Shown: positions 44,120 to 57,034, numbered from the stretch's first letter. The stretch is 64,000 nucleotides of DNA from Sapria himalayana (GCA_029783825.1 JAREIK010011453.1:7501-71500); one strand, 5' to 3'. The notes: generated by a model from the sequence alone, not told the origin. Translations and numbers: made by a program.

Positions 44120-45925
44120 ATCTATGTCTATTGAATTTGTCTCCAAAGGGCTGGGCAAAATCCAATGGCTAGAAGGATTCTGTCTGATTATATAAAAAAA
44201 ATAAACAAAAATATTTTATTATTTAAAAACTTTATAAATAATTAAATGATACTTAAATTTTTTCATACTCAAATTATAATTTCTTTTTTTTTTCTCTAAT
44301 ACTTTTAAATTTAAAAAGGTAAACATTTTGAATTCTTTGTTTTAGAGTTTTTTTTCTTTATTAATTATAATTTTATATTTGATGATAGACAACATTTGAT
44401 TGTTGAATTAAGGTTCGCAAAATTATAGTTGTAAGCTATGAGCCTAATTTTGCAAAGTACATGTCCATAACTTTTTTTTTGTTTAATTTTAAATATTAAC
44501 AAGTAAATAATTAAAAAATTAAAAATCTCTCTTTTTACTCATAATTTTCTAAACTAAAATAAAAAATAATCTTTATAATGAAAATGATGTTAACGTTGAT
44601 TTAAATAATGATAACCTAATCGAAAGATTTGAGACTAGTTTGTATCACAGTCACAGTTCAACTTAAACACCTAGAAAACCTAGATCTCATAAATGAACAT
44701 TTGTAGTTTGAGCACATTTTAATATAAATATTATAAAAATAAAAATATTTTAAGAGTAGAAAATTGACACAATATGAATATTTAAAAAAAATTAATTTGC
44801 AAAACTAGTGGTGACACTAGATCTTTCTTATCATAATATATTCAAAAATATGGTATATTAGATTTTAGGTAAATTCAACTTAATGGTGAGATCTTTTAAT
44901 TTACATTAAATTTAGTGACTCTTTTCTTTTATCATCATGGATGTGTAAGAGAATTGATTACTAGGAGATTGCTAATATGAGTCTTTCGCTTATGTTTGTA
45001 TAAAATTCAGCTTGATATCGTAAGATGCTTAGGATGATCTATAAAAATGATATAATACAAAAATATAAAATTAGTAACTAAGTATTAATTAATAAACTTA
45101 GAAAACATAATAGAGTTATATTAGTGATATTCGATATTTGGATTAGTAATGAGGATATTTTTTTTTCATACATTATCATTCATTATATTGATTTTAATTG
45201 AAAACTAATGAAAAAATATTAGGTTTTTATGAGATCTTATATTTTCATTATTATCCTTCCATTTTTGAGAGTTTATTGAGGGTTTTTTAAAGATATCACA
45301 TAAAATAAAATATATAATAAAATATTTGATAATAATTTAAACAATGATGTTGTAATAAGTATATTCATAAGAATCATTAGAGAGAATTCCTAGATCGAAA
45401 CTTCTCATGTTAAAAATATTTATCACATAATAAATCTAATATTATAAATATACTTAAAATAATTGTTCTTATTAGAATAAAATTTAAATGTATTAAAATA
45501 TATTATGATATCCAACAAACAAACAAAAAATTATAATCTATGTGAGTCAATAGCCATTAAAAAGAAAAAAAATTATATTAGATATTAAACATTGTTGGAA
45601 TTAAACATGCTTGATATTGGATTCCTATGTTGGTTATCAACATATTATATGAGATTTTATTATTAGTAAAGCTACTGAAATAACAATTTAATTAATTATA
45701 TTGGACATACAATTTTTATTTTTTAAAATTTATAATTTTTTAACGAATTGTTGAACTTGTTCATTTGTATACAATCCCACATCATGCATTGTACTTATGT
45801 ATATATGCAATATGTGTAATATGTTTAATAAATAAGAATAATACTCATATTTTGATGATATGACTATTGAGATAGAAATAAAATATTAAAATATTAATTG
45901 TTCACTCCATGAATTAGGAATGAAT
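44120..45925 (+). pseudogene. hAT transposase remnant in the SCAB intron
   Basis: The same transposase family as 21519-23908. The AAATCCAATGGCTAGAAGGAT leader block (44158), the TTTGTAGTTTGAGCACATTTTA segment near 44700 (BED finger VVWTHFN decayed) and VIFDIWISNEDIFF near 45117 (catalytic-core block) identify it. Later, decayed LYLCIYAICVICLINK near 45790 aligns with the IVLKCICNISSIF part of the first hAT. The dimerisation domain is missing, and sequence from 45930 on is low-complexity. Many stops. Confidence 0.6.
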
Positions 45926-45932
45926 TTAGAGT

Positions 45933-45988
45933 TTAACGATTTAACGATTTAACGATCGAACGATCGAACGATCGAACGATCGAACGAC
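45933..45988. repeat. 8-bp tandem repeat (TTAACGAT then CGAACGAT)
   Basis: About seven 8-bp units, the first copies TTAACGAT and the later ones CGAACGAT, a single-step unit change. It is followed by AT-rich sequence reusing TTTAAC words to about 46470. Confidence 0.9.
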
Positions 45989-46780
45989 TTTACAATTATA
46001 AATAATTTAATATTTTAATAATATTAATATTCAATAATACTTACTAGTTAGTAATAGTATTTAACGACAATAATATTAATATTTTTACAATTTAACAACA
46101 ATAAATAATTTAATAATTTAATATTTTAACAATTTACGAGATCATTTCAATAATATTTTTACAACAAATAATTTAAAGTATCAATTCAATGATATTTTAT
46201 CAAATAACAATTTATATATCAATTCTATAATTAATATCGAATTTAACTATTTATTATTTAATATTATCAATAATATATTTAAATTCAATAATAATTTACA
46301 AATTATAATAACAATAAGTATTTAACAAATAACAATGTTAAATTTAAATAACAATATTTAAGTAATAATATTTAACAAGTAATATTTACATTAATAATAA
46401 TTATTTAACAAATAACAATATTATATTTAAATTCAATAATAATTTACATATTACAAATTTACAATATTACATAAAAGTTAAATTGAAGCTCGATTCTCAC
46501 CTGCAACTCATTGTTTCTGTGCTAGCCGTCGAGTGCCGTGGTGCTCATTGTTGTCTCTCGATGCTATTATGCCTTATGTCTAATGCCTTACCCACACACT
46601 TGTCGCTCTTGGTGCTTGGTGCGATGCGAGTCACCAATCACGAGTGGAGTGCATTTGCATTGCGAGTCTACATGACTCATACCAGTGGGGCGATGCAAGT
46701 GTGAGTAGTAAGTTGCAATTTTAAACTTATATTTTTTAAATTAATAATATTTTAAAATAAATACAATTAAGATATTATTT
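45989..46780. other. AT-rich low-complexity DNA, then a short mixed block
   Basis: 45989-46470 is dominated by AATAATTTA and TTAACAA words. 46480-46700 is GC-richer and of unknown origin, with CGAGTCACCAATCACGAG words reminiscent of hAT subterminal DNA. Confidence 0.4.
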
Positions 46781-46974
46781 TTATTTTCATTTGTGAGGTG
46801 GGGAGGGGATCAGGATAGGGGATTTTCTTTCCTATACCCGTTCTGATCCTAACATGGGGCAAATTGTTTTGCCTTATACCCACTCCGCCAACCCATCAGG
46901 GTGGGTAATCTTTGTTGCATTCATGTCACGTACAAGTGGGGTGGGTTGGGGTCTGGGAAAATTGCCATCCCTAA
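46780..46974. mobile_element. Ac-like hAT right terminus
   Basis: Ends AAATTGCCATCCCTA; its reverse complement TAGGGATGGCAATTT is the Ac/Tam3-like terminus common in plants, preceded by GGGTGGGTTGGGG-type subterminal words. The left end was not found. Confidence 0.5.
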
Positions 46975-48531
46975 GTTTAATTAGTTCTTACTCACATTTG
47001 ACCTGATAAATAAATAGTTTTTTTGGATCTTGTCTCTTGATACCTATCACTTCTTTTCTTTTCAAAAGGACTCCAACACATATCTTGTAGGTTTATTTAA
47101 TGTTTTTATTTTAAACATATTTTTGGGAAAAATATTAGCAGATTCCTTTAATAAGGGTGTATTTTTAATAAAAATTAGAATAATTGCTCCACTCAAAAAC
47201 TCTTGAGTGGTTACATAGAGGTGTCAACTACGTCGGGTAGCCCAGACATGATTTGCTGCACTGCATGGTTCAATCGTCCTAGGTCTGACCCGGTATCGTC
47301 AGAAGCGTGCTTGGTTCTGGATCATGCATACCTGTGGCACGGCTCATGCCGTGCAGGGTTGGTGCGAGTCATTCCTCGTGCTGGGCCAGACACGACTCTG
47401 ATGCATGGCCCGATGGCATGATCCACTGGCTTGGTGTCTTGGGATTGGGTGGTGGAGAGTCTCGCCTGATGAGGTAGTTAAAAAAACAACCACATAAGTT
47501 GGAATCCACTTATGTGGCCAGTCAACATTGAATGGTCTCTTATACTTTATCCGTTGCATTTTCATGCAATGAGCGTTGGAAGGGACAACGGTGGGCATGA
47601 CATGTTGATGTCCCTCTTGTATGTATATATATATATATTTGAAAGTACATGTTCAATAGTAGTCATCAAATTAAATCCAATGTCTACCGGCTAGAATTCG
47701 ATGGTTATAATTCTGACCACATATCATTAAAAAAAATCAAAAAAAAAAATTTATTTATTTTAAATTATCTATAAATAGAAAATAAAAAATTTAAATTTTT
47801 ACTCTAATTTTTTTTACTCTCTCTCTCTCTCCTTTGCACCTTATTATCTTTCACTCCTCTTTTGAACTTTTAATATTTAATATATTGTTTTTAGAGTAAT
47901 TATTTTATTTATGAATAATGGCTTACTATTTACTTTTATGCATATGGGGTAGACAATGATGTGGGTGTGCCTATGCAATTTGCCTCGAAGTTATATTTTA
48001 AATGTGGAGTAGTTTTTAAAATAAAGTGGGTTGCAGTGATGATATATATTTTTTGTCATTTATTTTTTTGTGAGTTTTATTTTTTTTGTTTCATAATTTA
48101 TTTAATATAAATAGAAAAATTTTACATAGTAATTTAAATTAATAAATTTAAAATTAACGTATATGTAGATAATATTGATAATCCTATCGAAAGGTCCAAA
48201 TTCAAATTATGTTTTTCAATAATTTTGTCTTGAATTTATTTGCCATCTACAAAATAAAAAATTAGGTGAATAATAGTGGTATAAATGAATTTTAAAATAA
48301 TAAAAATTAACAATTTTAGGGATATGGATGAAGAATTAACACAATATATATATTGTCAAAAGATACATATATGTAGAAATGCGTGTGAGATTGGACACCT
48401 ATAGAAGAAAGTTGATTAATGCAGAAAAAATAATGGAAAAAATAATGTATTAGTTCCAAACTTAATGTTTCAACTTAAAACATCATCTTCAATGTCAACA
48501 TCATCATTATTATCTAATGTATTTAATCAAA

Positions 48532-48763
48532 CAGATGATACTTTCATAAAAATAATATTTTCAATTGATTTCAATTATAGAGGATAATTTTATCTAAGCT
48601 CAAAAAATTATGAACTGATTTTATAAAAATATTAGAAAAAAAAATTAAATTCTGATTTCATAAACAGAGGATAATCCTTTGGACGATGGAATGATTATTG
48701 GTTTATAAACTAGTGTACTTAGGCGATATGGTCATTAAGAGCTGACTTTTACATAGAGTTTTT
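48532..48763. repeat. Dispersed repeat, inverted copy of 20311-20547
   Basis: See the copy at 20311. Here it interrupts the third hAT between its N-terminal and dimerisation regions. Confidence 0.55.
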
Positions 48764-49289
48764 GATATCATAATTCAAGAGTACAAAATCAGAAGAGAAC
48801 AACATTGCTATTGACGAGTCTCAAAACTTATAAGCAAACAAGTGTATAAAATAAAGACTCCTTATCCGTCTTCATCCTTATCAAATATAAATCACATATT
48901 TAAATAAAAAAATAAGTGTGGATAAAATAAAGTCACACAGCCTCACAACCCTCATAACTAGTATCTTGCCATTCCAGTGGTGAACATGGCTGAAAGAATG
49001 AAGAAACAAAGAAACTTAGCCAATGGAAAGTGGGATAAAAACAACTCGATAGATTGTTACCTGGAGAGGAAGATGAGAGAGCGACCTGAATTGAGAGACG
49101 AGGAGATGTAAATCCTCGATTCTTACTGACAATTGACGCTGTGAATCTAGCAAAAAAAACTTATTTCTAGTGATAAGCTTCCACACAAGTTATGTTTTTT
49201 TTATCTTTCATTTGTATCAAAAGCAAATAATTATGTTGGGTGTTTGTGTGTTTTTAATTTTATTTTACAATTATAGTTTTAATTTTTAA

Positions 49290-49500
49290 AACTTAATGAT
49301 AGATCTTTGTGAGGCATATGCCTTGACTGAGAAGACAGATAAGATGTATACTTTTATGCCTTTTATGCACCTCACCTAAGAAGGTATACGTTTTCTATGC
49401 TATTCGCTTCTTTTGGGACTCCTCGACGTATTTTCGAATCACCTCGTTTCAACGCTTGCCTAAAGGCACGCCTTAACAATGTCTTGGAAAGCATTGCTCT
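49290..49500. repeat. GCCTAAGGCG-type hAT terminus segment
   Basis: Words GAGGCATATGCCTTGA, TTCGCTTCTTTTGGGACTCC and CTTGCCTAAAGGCACGCC resemble the ends at 26320-26410 and 59434-60321. Confidence 0.45.
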
Positions 49501-50402
49501 TCGATGTCTAGATTAGCTTTAGAGTTTGTTTTTTTTTTGTGACAGTCAATATTATTTTAGATAGGTGATCGAGATTGTGATCATATATTATGGAGGTACT
49601 TCTATGTATGAAGGACTGAGAAGATTCGAAATTGAACATTCATGATAAGACACAAGAGATATTGATGGATTATGATTCATAGGACATGAAAATCGAGGAT
49701 ATATTTTTTGGATTAATGTTGACGACTTGCATCTATATCTGTGCTATCATACCATAAACATCGTTTGATCATTTATGATTTTTGATTAATCATTCATGTG
49801 ATAGTGATATTATATTAGTATTTTTTTATTTTTATCATCTTTTTATTTCATTATAATTTATGTGTTATTATTATATTTGATATTTATTGGACTGCACATA
49901 TTATCATTTTATTTATTGAATTGTGTTAATTATATTATGATTTTGTTCTATTAATTCATTTTTGAAGATAAATGAAATTTTTTATTTTTTATTTGAGTCT
50001 AACTAAACACAATGTCAAGGCATGATTGTGGTATTATGAATTTAATTTATATTTAAATTTATAAGCAAAGCTCAAGCCCCTATTGGCCAAAAAATATCAA
50101 AATAATGCAACAGTTTTTGTTGGTCTGAATCGCCCCAAATCATCACAGCCCGCAATAGGCCTGACATGACCTATCACTTTGCAAACCAACCGTGGCATGG
50201 CCGTGCTTCATTTAAACGATCCGTATTGGCACAATACAACTCGTTTGATATCTTTAGGTTACCAAGATAATAAGATAATCATATACTATTTTATGACCTA
50301 TCTCTCCGTAGATAAAAAGATAATATATCTCATGTTTATATCTAAAACATTATATTAGATCTCAACTCAGTAAATCAATAATTGCTAAGGTATGTGATAA
50401 TG

Positions 50403-50693
50403 CTAATGGACATGGAGCTTTGCAACGTTAATCCAAGTGACCTTGTAGGGGTTTGGGTGCATAATTGTAGGTCTTATCTTGGTCATAACAGATGCAGAGT
50501 TGACATTGATGCAATTGTTATTATCTATAATGAGGAAATATATAATGTTCTTATGTGAGTGGTGCAGATTTCCCGAGTTCATGAAAACTATATATATTTT
50601 TAATGTGTAATCAAGTAATTTATAATTATCATCAATCTGGTGAATCAAGGTTTTATCATCTAAATCAACCAAAGGTTTATTGATAATACTCAC
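50403..50693 (-). pseudogene. Ty3/Gypsy protease fragment
   Basis: An open minus-strand frame of 96 codons. IIDNNNCINVNSASVMTKI corresponds to the retropepsin motif IIDGGSCxNVxSxxxVxKL of plant Gypsy elements, with the two Gly after the catalytic Asp replaced by Asn. HPNPYKVTWINVAKLHVH matches the following HPxPYKLxWL segment. It is an isolated piece, as nothing else of the element is recognisable nearby. It lies just right of the third hAT, within the SCAB intron. Confidence 0.55.
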
Positions 50694-52860
50694 TTTGTAA
50701 GAACTAGTGTAATAGTTGCAATGTGCCCTTAAGCATTTAGAATGCAGCCCTACCTTAGCAAAGTCACATTCAATTCTTTTTTATTTGTGGTTCAATTGAG
50801 AATATTTGGGATGAGCCTTCTAGGGGAAAGATATAGAAGGTTTAGGGGCATGCTGTTTAAAATTCAAGGTCCATCCGAGGTTAGGGTCACAAATTTTATC
50901 AAGTCATATATTAATGCATAAGTCATTTCTAAGGTTTTCAGGTCAAGATAAAGCATTGTTTGAAATAATGAAAAAATCTATGTCTCAGTTTAAAGGGTGG
51001 TACATTAAATTAAAAAATCATCAAACTTAATAATGTATTGATTTGTTGGGGAGTTACCTCGTCATAATAAGTTTCTCCAATCTAATAGTTTATGATTATA
51101 TGATTGTGTCGGGTAATTATTTTTTTGATGGGGGTATTTTATAATTTTATGTTTATTTTTTATTCAGTTATACTAATTTTTGTTTTTTGACTGGAGCATC
51201 CAATTATATAAGGGAAATCCTCGTGTAATGTTTATTATTAAGTATTGTTACATTAATTCTTAAATGATATTAAAATATAATACATACAATTAATAATATA
51301 TTTTTTTAATGTTGAGGTACTAGTTTTTTAGTCTCATTAGAGTAATGAGTATTTATTTCTTTCACCATAATCTAAATATTATTTTAAGTGAAATAATATC
51401 TAAAAAAAAAAGATTTAAGTATCTTGTTACTATTATAAGATAGTATAATAATTAAAAGAAAAAAAGATATGATTATGATAACTTTTTTTTTAATGAGAGC
51501 AATTGAAAGTTCATAGGAATTACTATAATTTTTTGACTTCTTTGAAGAAATTTCTTGGGTTTATTTAGCTTGAGTAATTCTTTTCTTCTGGAATAAACTC
51601 TAAAGTCAAGGTGTTCAAGTCTCCTAGCTTCCAGCTTATTTAGAATTATTTTTTTGTGATGAATTCTTGAGCTACTATCTTATCTGAAATTTGTGAAGAT
51701 TCCTTTTCAAAAGTAACATAGTAGTCATATCTTGGCGGAATGTTAAATATCTTATTCATTGATGTTAAGTCATAGGTTCAAGACTCGATATACTTAGTCT
51801 ATTTACCTCTCTAAGTGAGAGTTTTGAGCTATGAGGTATGACATTTTCAAAGGAAATCTTAGTTTCTCCATTAAAATAGGAATCAACTTATTTTATGTTT
51901 TTTGATAGACATGATGATTCGAGATGAGAGTAATGATAAAGTAATCCAACAAGCTAATGAGTAACAAAGGGGTGACGACCTTTTATGGGTGGAGATATAA
52001 GGAAGATTCTAAAGGAGTAAGGAATAGTAAGAGATGTAAATGAGACTTTGGAATTTTTTTTTGGTCTAGCCTTCTTAAAGATTGAGTAATGCTTTAAAAA
52101 GCTATATCAATACTTCTTTATCCTTCTCAAGAGAATAAGAATATACTTTTTTTGGAGATTTCAGTAACAAAGGAACATAATTTTTTATTTTGAGTATCAT
52201 CTTATGATGTCTAAAAGAGAAATCATGTGAAAAACACATGTTCTCACATATATTAATAGGTAAAATTGAATTTTCTAAAAATATCTTGAGTTATTATATA
52301 CATGCTCTCAAAATCTTTATACCATATTGAGTGTATGTTGACTATTAGATCTATTCGAGCGTTCTCACATAGCTCATCCATTGTTACATATAAAATTATT
52401 AGTGGTGTATACAAAACTATACTCGAAAATAATAATAGATACTTTCCTTTCTTTAAGTAATATCAATCATGTTACTTGTATTCATATTATAAATTCATGA
52501 ATTATCAATAGATTAGTCAATACTCACATTATTAATAGTTATTCCTTAATAATTATCTTGTTTTTGTGTATTGAAAATATTGTTATAGGTAATGACAAAT
52601 TTTATATAGTTTTTAAATATGATAATATGCAATTTAATTTTTTAAATTTTTATAGAGTTATATTTATTCTTGATTATTTTATTAATCAATTTTTATTGAG
52701 TTGTCTTTTAATATAGCATAATTTTGATTCTATATTTATTTTTATTAATATTTATTTGCATGATCAGAAGATTCTGAGTAAGTCTTCGATTATGATTGAA
52801 CATAATTAATTATGTTTGTTTTTTTATGGCAAATTTTTCTTCTAGTTATTTGAGTATGAT
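50694..52860. other. Intron part without recognised element
   Basis: AT-rich with possible degraded retroelement sequence. No domain is convincing. Confidence 0.35.
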
Positions 52861-54560
52861 GAATCATATACTTATGCATTCTCATATTGATCTTCTTTTT
52901 TATTTTAGAGTGTGAGATATATGAAATAAGATAACAAACTAGAGCTTGCTATCTTGCAAGTTAGTCTGGCATGATTAAGGACTAAGGATCAATTCAACAT
53001 GATGCACTCCGATATATAAGTACATAGTAGAGATATGATTAGATAAGTCTTTATGTATTTGATTACTTTTATTAATAATTGTTTATGATATATATTAATA
53101 GTTTTTATAATATATCATAAGTATATTCTATTTTTTAGTTTTTTCATAAATAAATGAAAATTCAATTTGATAAAAATATAAAAAAAAAATAATACAGTAA
53201 AATATATGTCAGATTAATTTAGTAATTACTGCATGAATTACTAGATTACATATCATAGTTCTTGTGTCGGTACACTCACAAAATAAGATTGCTGAAATGA
53301 AGAATATATATTTTATTGAGACTGCTCAGACATTACGTGGATGAAATATTTTGAAATATTTTTAGTGAAATGTGATTTTAATCATGAGATATTTTATCAA
53401 TTAAATGTCTTATTTAGTTCTTTTTTAATGTATGTCATTTTAGATCATGTATCATAGAAAGAGATTGTTTAATCTTAAAATGAGATTTGTTATGAGAGAA
53501 TTCACTTAGATATTTAGTATAAATTATCATAATACATTTTCTTTGGTTGTCAAGATGTCCTTAATTTAAATTTTTTAATTCACTAGTAGCATCTTGCAAA
53601 TATATGATATATTAGCTCAATTTTAAAAAATATTTATTGACGATGACATAAATATGAGATATATATGAAGTATGTATCTTGGTTTCAAAAAAAAAATTGT
53701 CAAACATAGTTTCTAAATTGTGGATGATGTTATTTGACCTAAAATAATTACCGAGAGCCTGACTTGTGAGATTTTTACAAAAAAATTACTTTTTTTGAGT
53801 TTTACACATAATTTAAAATTGTTTTTCCTTGTTCCATAGGAGATTTGCCAACATCATGATTTTGCTGATGGTGTACATAGAAGATATTTTAATTACTTGT
53901 GATAATGAGTTAAAAATTATCCAGCTCAAGAGTATCCACATTTCCAGATGAAGAAGCTTTTGATACTCATGCATTTTCTTGATAAAAAAAGTGATTTATT
54001 CTATTATATATATTATCATCTCATGTTGGAGATGTAAGCTTGATACTCTTACAAAGGTTAACATTTTGGGTTCTAATCTAATAAATATTTTTATTGATCT
54101 AAATATTAATTTTTTATATTGTGACATTTTTATTTGATTCGTTATTTAAAAAAAAGTTATAAGAAAAAAATTAATTATATAATTATAACAAAATTAAATA
54201 TAATATATATAATTAATATAATTAGTTAATTCATTATTCTATTAGATAAAACAATACTGAGGTATGAGAAGAAGTATTCAGGGTTCTTGATATTATTTAT
54301 TGATAACAAGCACTTGTAATTTATTATGTATTCAGATTCATGTTGGGTGTTGTCATGCTCCAAGAAGAAGTTTAAGATACGGTTTTATAACTTTTTTAGT
54401 GATAATATTGTCTTATGAAAAAGTAAGTGTCAAGATATTGTTTTAGTATATAGTGCAAAGATAGTTTATAATGCAACTACATGTGAGATGCTGTATATGC
54501 GACACATGTTTCAGGAGTTCTACTATTTACAATGATAGACAATTAACTTCCAAATGGTAT
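52860..54560 (+). pseudogene. Ty1/Copia pol relic (integrase, RT, RNase H)
   Basis: Plus-strand pieces, in broken frames. FHKMIKTQFD-like near 53145 and QNKIAEMKNIYFIETAQTLR near 53275-53340 come from the integrase core (QQNGIAExKNRHLLExARxL). LLMVYIEDILITCDNELK near 53868 is the RT box LLxVYVDDILITGD, with one catalytic Asp changed to Glu. YSDSCWVLS...LYMRHMFQEF near 54340-54520 is from RNase H (YSDADWAG...LxWLxxLLxEL). No LTRs recognised. Strongly decayed. Confidence 0.65.
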
Positions 54561-56154
54561 TTTATGAACTAATAAAGGGCATATGTTGAATTATTTTTTT
54601 TAGGGAGAACTATGATGAGATAAATGACAAAAATATCATATATCACGGATATGTTGGTAATGCAATTTATGATAATGTTTAGATATATCATGACACATAC
54701 ATGAATACTTAGATTTAAAAATTAGTAGATAATATTAAAATAAAAAAAATTTAAATATAATAAATATTTTATATAAATATTGATGTTTATGATAAAAATT
54801 ATTATATATAATATATAATTTGTGATAAAATTAAATTATATCATGTTGTTCAATAAAAAATATTAATTTTGTATTATTATTTATCTATTATAAATGTATT
54901 ATAATTTTTATTTAAATTGAGGTGTTTATGTTATTTAGATCTATTATTTATAAGGTTAGTATTGTATGTAATTATATTTTAACATATAATCAATATTAAA
55001 ATTAATGTTATATATTTATTGTTTTTATGTAATAGTAAAAAATATTTAAATATATATTTATATACAATTCAAATTTAAAAAAAATTAAAATTGTAATCTT
55101 ATTTCAATATGTGAGCACTAGTAAATTCGTTATATTATAATACATAATTAATATTGAATTAATTTGATTAAAATATAAATTATTATAATATTAAAATATG
55201 TGAACATATTTTGCTATGTCATAATTATATATGGATATATCATAATTATACCTTGTTATATCCGAATATATCATATAAATATTTGATTTTTTTTTAAATT
55301 ATTTTTTATGTATGCATAGATATATTTGTGATTTTTAATATATCTATGACATATCATTGGTTTTTGGTGATAATTATAAATTTATTGATTAATGGATATT
55401 TTTGTGTTATATGTTGTGTTGATAACTATGAATATATATTTTAGATATATCGAAGATATGTTTGGATATTTTTATTCTTGAATGAGATCATTGCTATAAT
55501 ATATATTCAAAAAATGAAACAATTAGCGTATATATTCACAAAAGGTTTGAAAAGCTTTCAATTTATTTTTCTCTCTTTCAAGCTTAGTGTTCTATATTTT
55601 TATGTATTAACTTGACGAAGGGATTATGATTTATAGTGATATATTTGTTTTTTCTATGTTTTGTTTAATTATGTTTAGTCTATGCCTTTGATCGTAACAT
55701 GTAACTTGCAAGTTAACTCAATCGCCGTTGCTTGTTATATATGGATAATATTTGTAGGATGATTTTATTGAGTGTTTTACATTATTTTGTATTGAGTTAG
55801 TTATAACATGTATTAAACCTTGTGCTTAATGTGCTCACTGTGTATAGAGGGTTATATTTGATGCATACCTGCGTAACTGTACACCAAGTGATTTTGAACC
55901 TATTTTTTCATGTTTAGATCATTTAAATAATTGTTTTTTGATTTGACAGTTTGTTAATGTGCTTCATGGAGTTATTTTTTGGGCTGTTGTATACAAAAAC
56001 AGTGCTCTAGTTCATTTTGATGCATATCCTGAGATTTATCTATGGTTTAATGCACATATCATTGAAAGTTTAATCGTATGCTCAGTGTATGATATGGTAA
56101 TGGTAGGGTTTAGAAGCAGCTTGGCTGATTTTTATTTTGTATACCTTTTTGTAG
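54561..56154. other. Right end of the giant intron
   Basis: AT-rich. Contains GATATATC words (54640-54720 and 55200-55470) like those at 35923 and 37325. The last 400 bp are less AT-rich and lead to the acceptor at 56154. Confidence 0.4.
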
Positions 56155-56271
56155 GAGCTATCAAATCAGTTTATGCTCCAGAGCCTTTTGATGTTGGCAG
56201 ATTTCTGCAAGCTGAAATTACATTTGATTGTCAAAATATTACATTGACCACAATGGGTAGTATTGATCCAG
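56155..56271 (+). CDS. SCAB1: SCAB1-like actin-binding protein, internal exon (Ig domain, second part)
   Basis: A 117-bp exon continuing the Ig domain of the SCAB family. After the split Gly codon it reads AIKSVYAPEPFDVGRFLQAE, then ITFDCQNITLTTMGSIDPG, matching the highly conserved ATKSVYAPEPFDVGRxLQAxI block and the TxGPIDPAAG turn. Acceptor CCTTTTTGTAG, donor CCAG/GTGTGT at 56271/56272. The phase is identical at both ends (one base of a codon), so 117 bp leaves the frame unchanged. The next expected exon (the GLGxYVEALVRxHD segment leading to the PH domain) was not found before 64000, so the following intron exceeds 7.7 kb. No stop codon or frameshift is seen. Confidence 0.85.
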
Positions 56272-56789
56272 GTGTGTTTCCTTGACATAATTGTCAAATA
56301 ACTAGAACAATAAATATCACTGATTCATATTTTAATCTCTGAGATACCAAAAAAAATTATTTGAAGCTCTCCCACAATTCCCATCAGAGGAAAAAACATG
56401 GAAAAATGGTGTATCATTATCAAAGAATAACATTAAAATTAAGATTTTTTTTAAATTTTTTGTTAACACGTTTCATGAGCCTTGTTATGGTAGTGTTAGT
56501 GGCTCATGCAAGTATTTTAATAAGATTCTTCATTTATGTATAATAATCATTATTTTCATTGATTTTTTTATTGTATTTTTGTGTATGCATAGCTTTTGTT
56601 GATACATTGCTATTGTTGTTGATATATTATTATTATTATTATTATTATTTATGCTTTATGTAATGAGTGAATTTTGGAGTGAACATGTATAAATAAAATT
56701 GTTGATGTTTAATTTAGTTTGTATGTTTTTTTTGCTTAATTGTTTGTGAGCACCATACATACAAGCAGCCCCAGATTTTAAATAAATAA

Positions 56790-56820
<31 letters not shown>

Positions 56821-57025
56821 ATGAATATTGTATTTTTGAATAATAATTTTTTTTAATTTTTACCTTCCTATCCTCCATTGTCCCTTTCTCAAGTTGACCT
56901 TAGCAGAAGCCTAGTTTGTGTTGAACATAAACAATTAAAATACTTATAATTATCATGTAAAATAATTCTGAGCGAGTTCTTAATTTTAGTGGGAATCAAA
57001 TTAAACATATTTGTATTAGTAATGT
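56272..57025. other. Start of the next SCAB intron
   Basis: AT-rich, with (ATT)n near 56624-56650 and (TA)n at 56794-56821. No gene. Confidence 0.5.
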
Positions 57026-57034
57026 GCTATACAA

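Larger units (their letters stand above)
48130..49720 (+). pseudogene. Transposase remnant of the third hAT
   Basis: The DNNDNPIERSK-like leader near 48170 and CEIGHL near 48385 (from a BED-finger region) align with the first hAT. FVTVNIILDR and MEVLLCMKD near 49540-49620 are the dimerisation domain (normally ASESAFSxxxxxLxxxRxxLxPxxxEALxCxKDW). The catalytic core between them is missing or replaced by inserted repeats. Not functional. Confidence 0.55.
47216..50256 (+). mobile_element. Third structurally recognisable hAT element (intron of SCAB gene)
   Basis: Left terminus TAGAGGTGTCAACT, right terminus CGTTTGATATCTTTA. Flanks TGGTTACA (47208-47215) and GGTTACCA (50257-50264) match if one base was lost. 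GC-rich subterminal sequence at 47230-47450 and 50140-50230. Transposase leader and N-terminal pieces occur at 47690-48440 and the dimerisation domain at 49510-49650. The interior holds the inverted dispersed repeat (48532-48763) and a GCCTAAGG-type segment (49290-49500). Confidence 0.72.
41192..56154 (+). other. 14,963-bp intron of the SCAB-like gene
   Basis: GT at 41192 and AG at 56153-56154 (CCTTTTTGTAG) bound an intron that splits a Gly codon inside the Ig domain (ISG-AIKS). The intron is filled with hAT elements, a Gypsy protease fragment, a Copia relic and AT-rich DNA. I found no other exon of the gene inside it. The neighbouring ORF starting at 55959 is intronic up to 56154. Confidence 0.75.

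Noticed and set aside
55959..56285. A 108-codon frame starting MLHGVIFWAVVYKNS as a complete gene
   Set aside because: Only the part after the AG at 56154 matches the SCAB family. The first 65 codons are intronic, and the frame runs through the donor at 56271.
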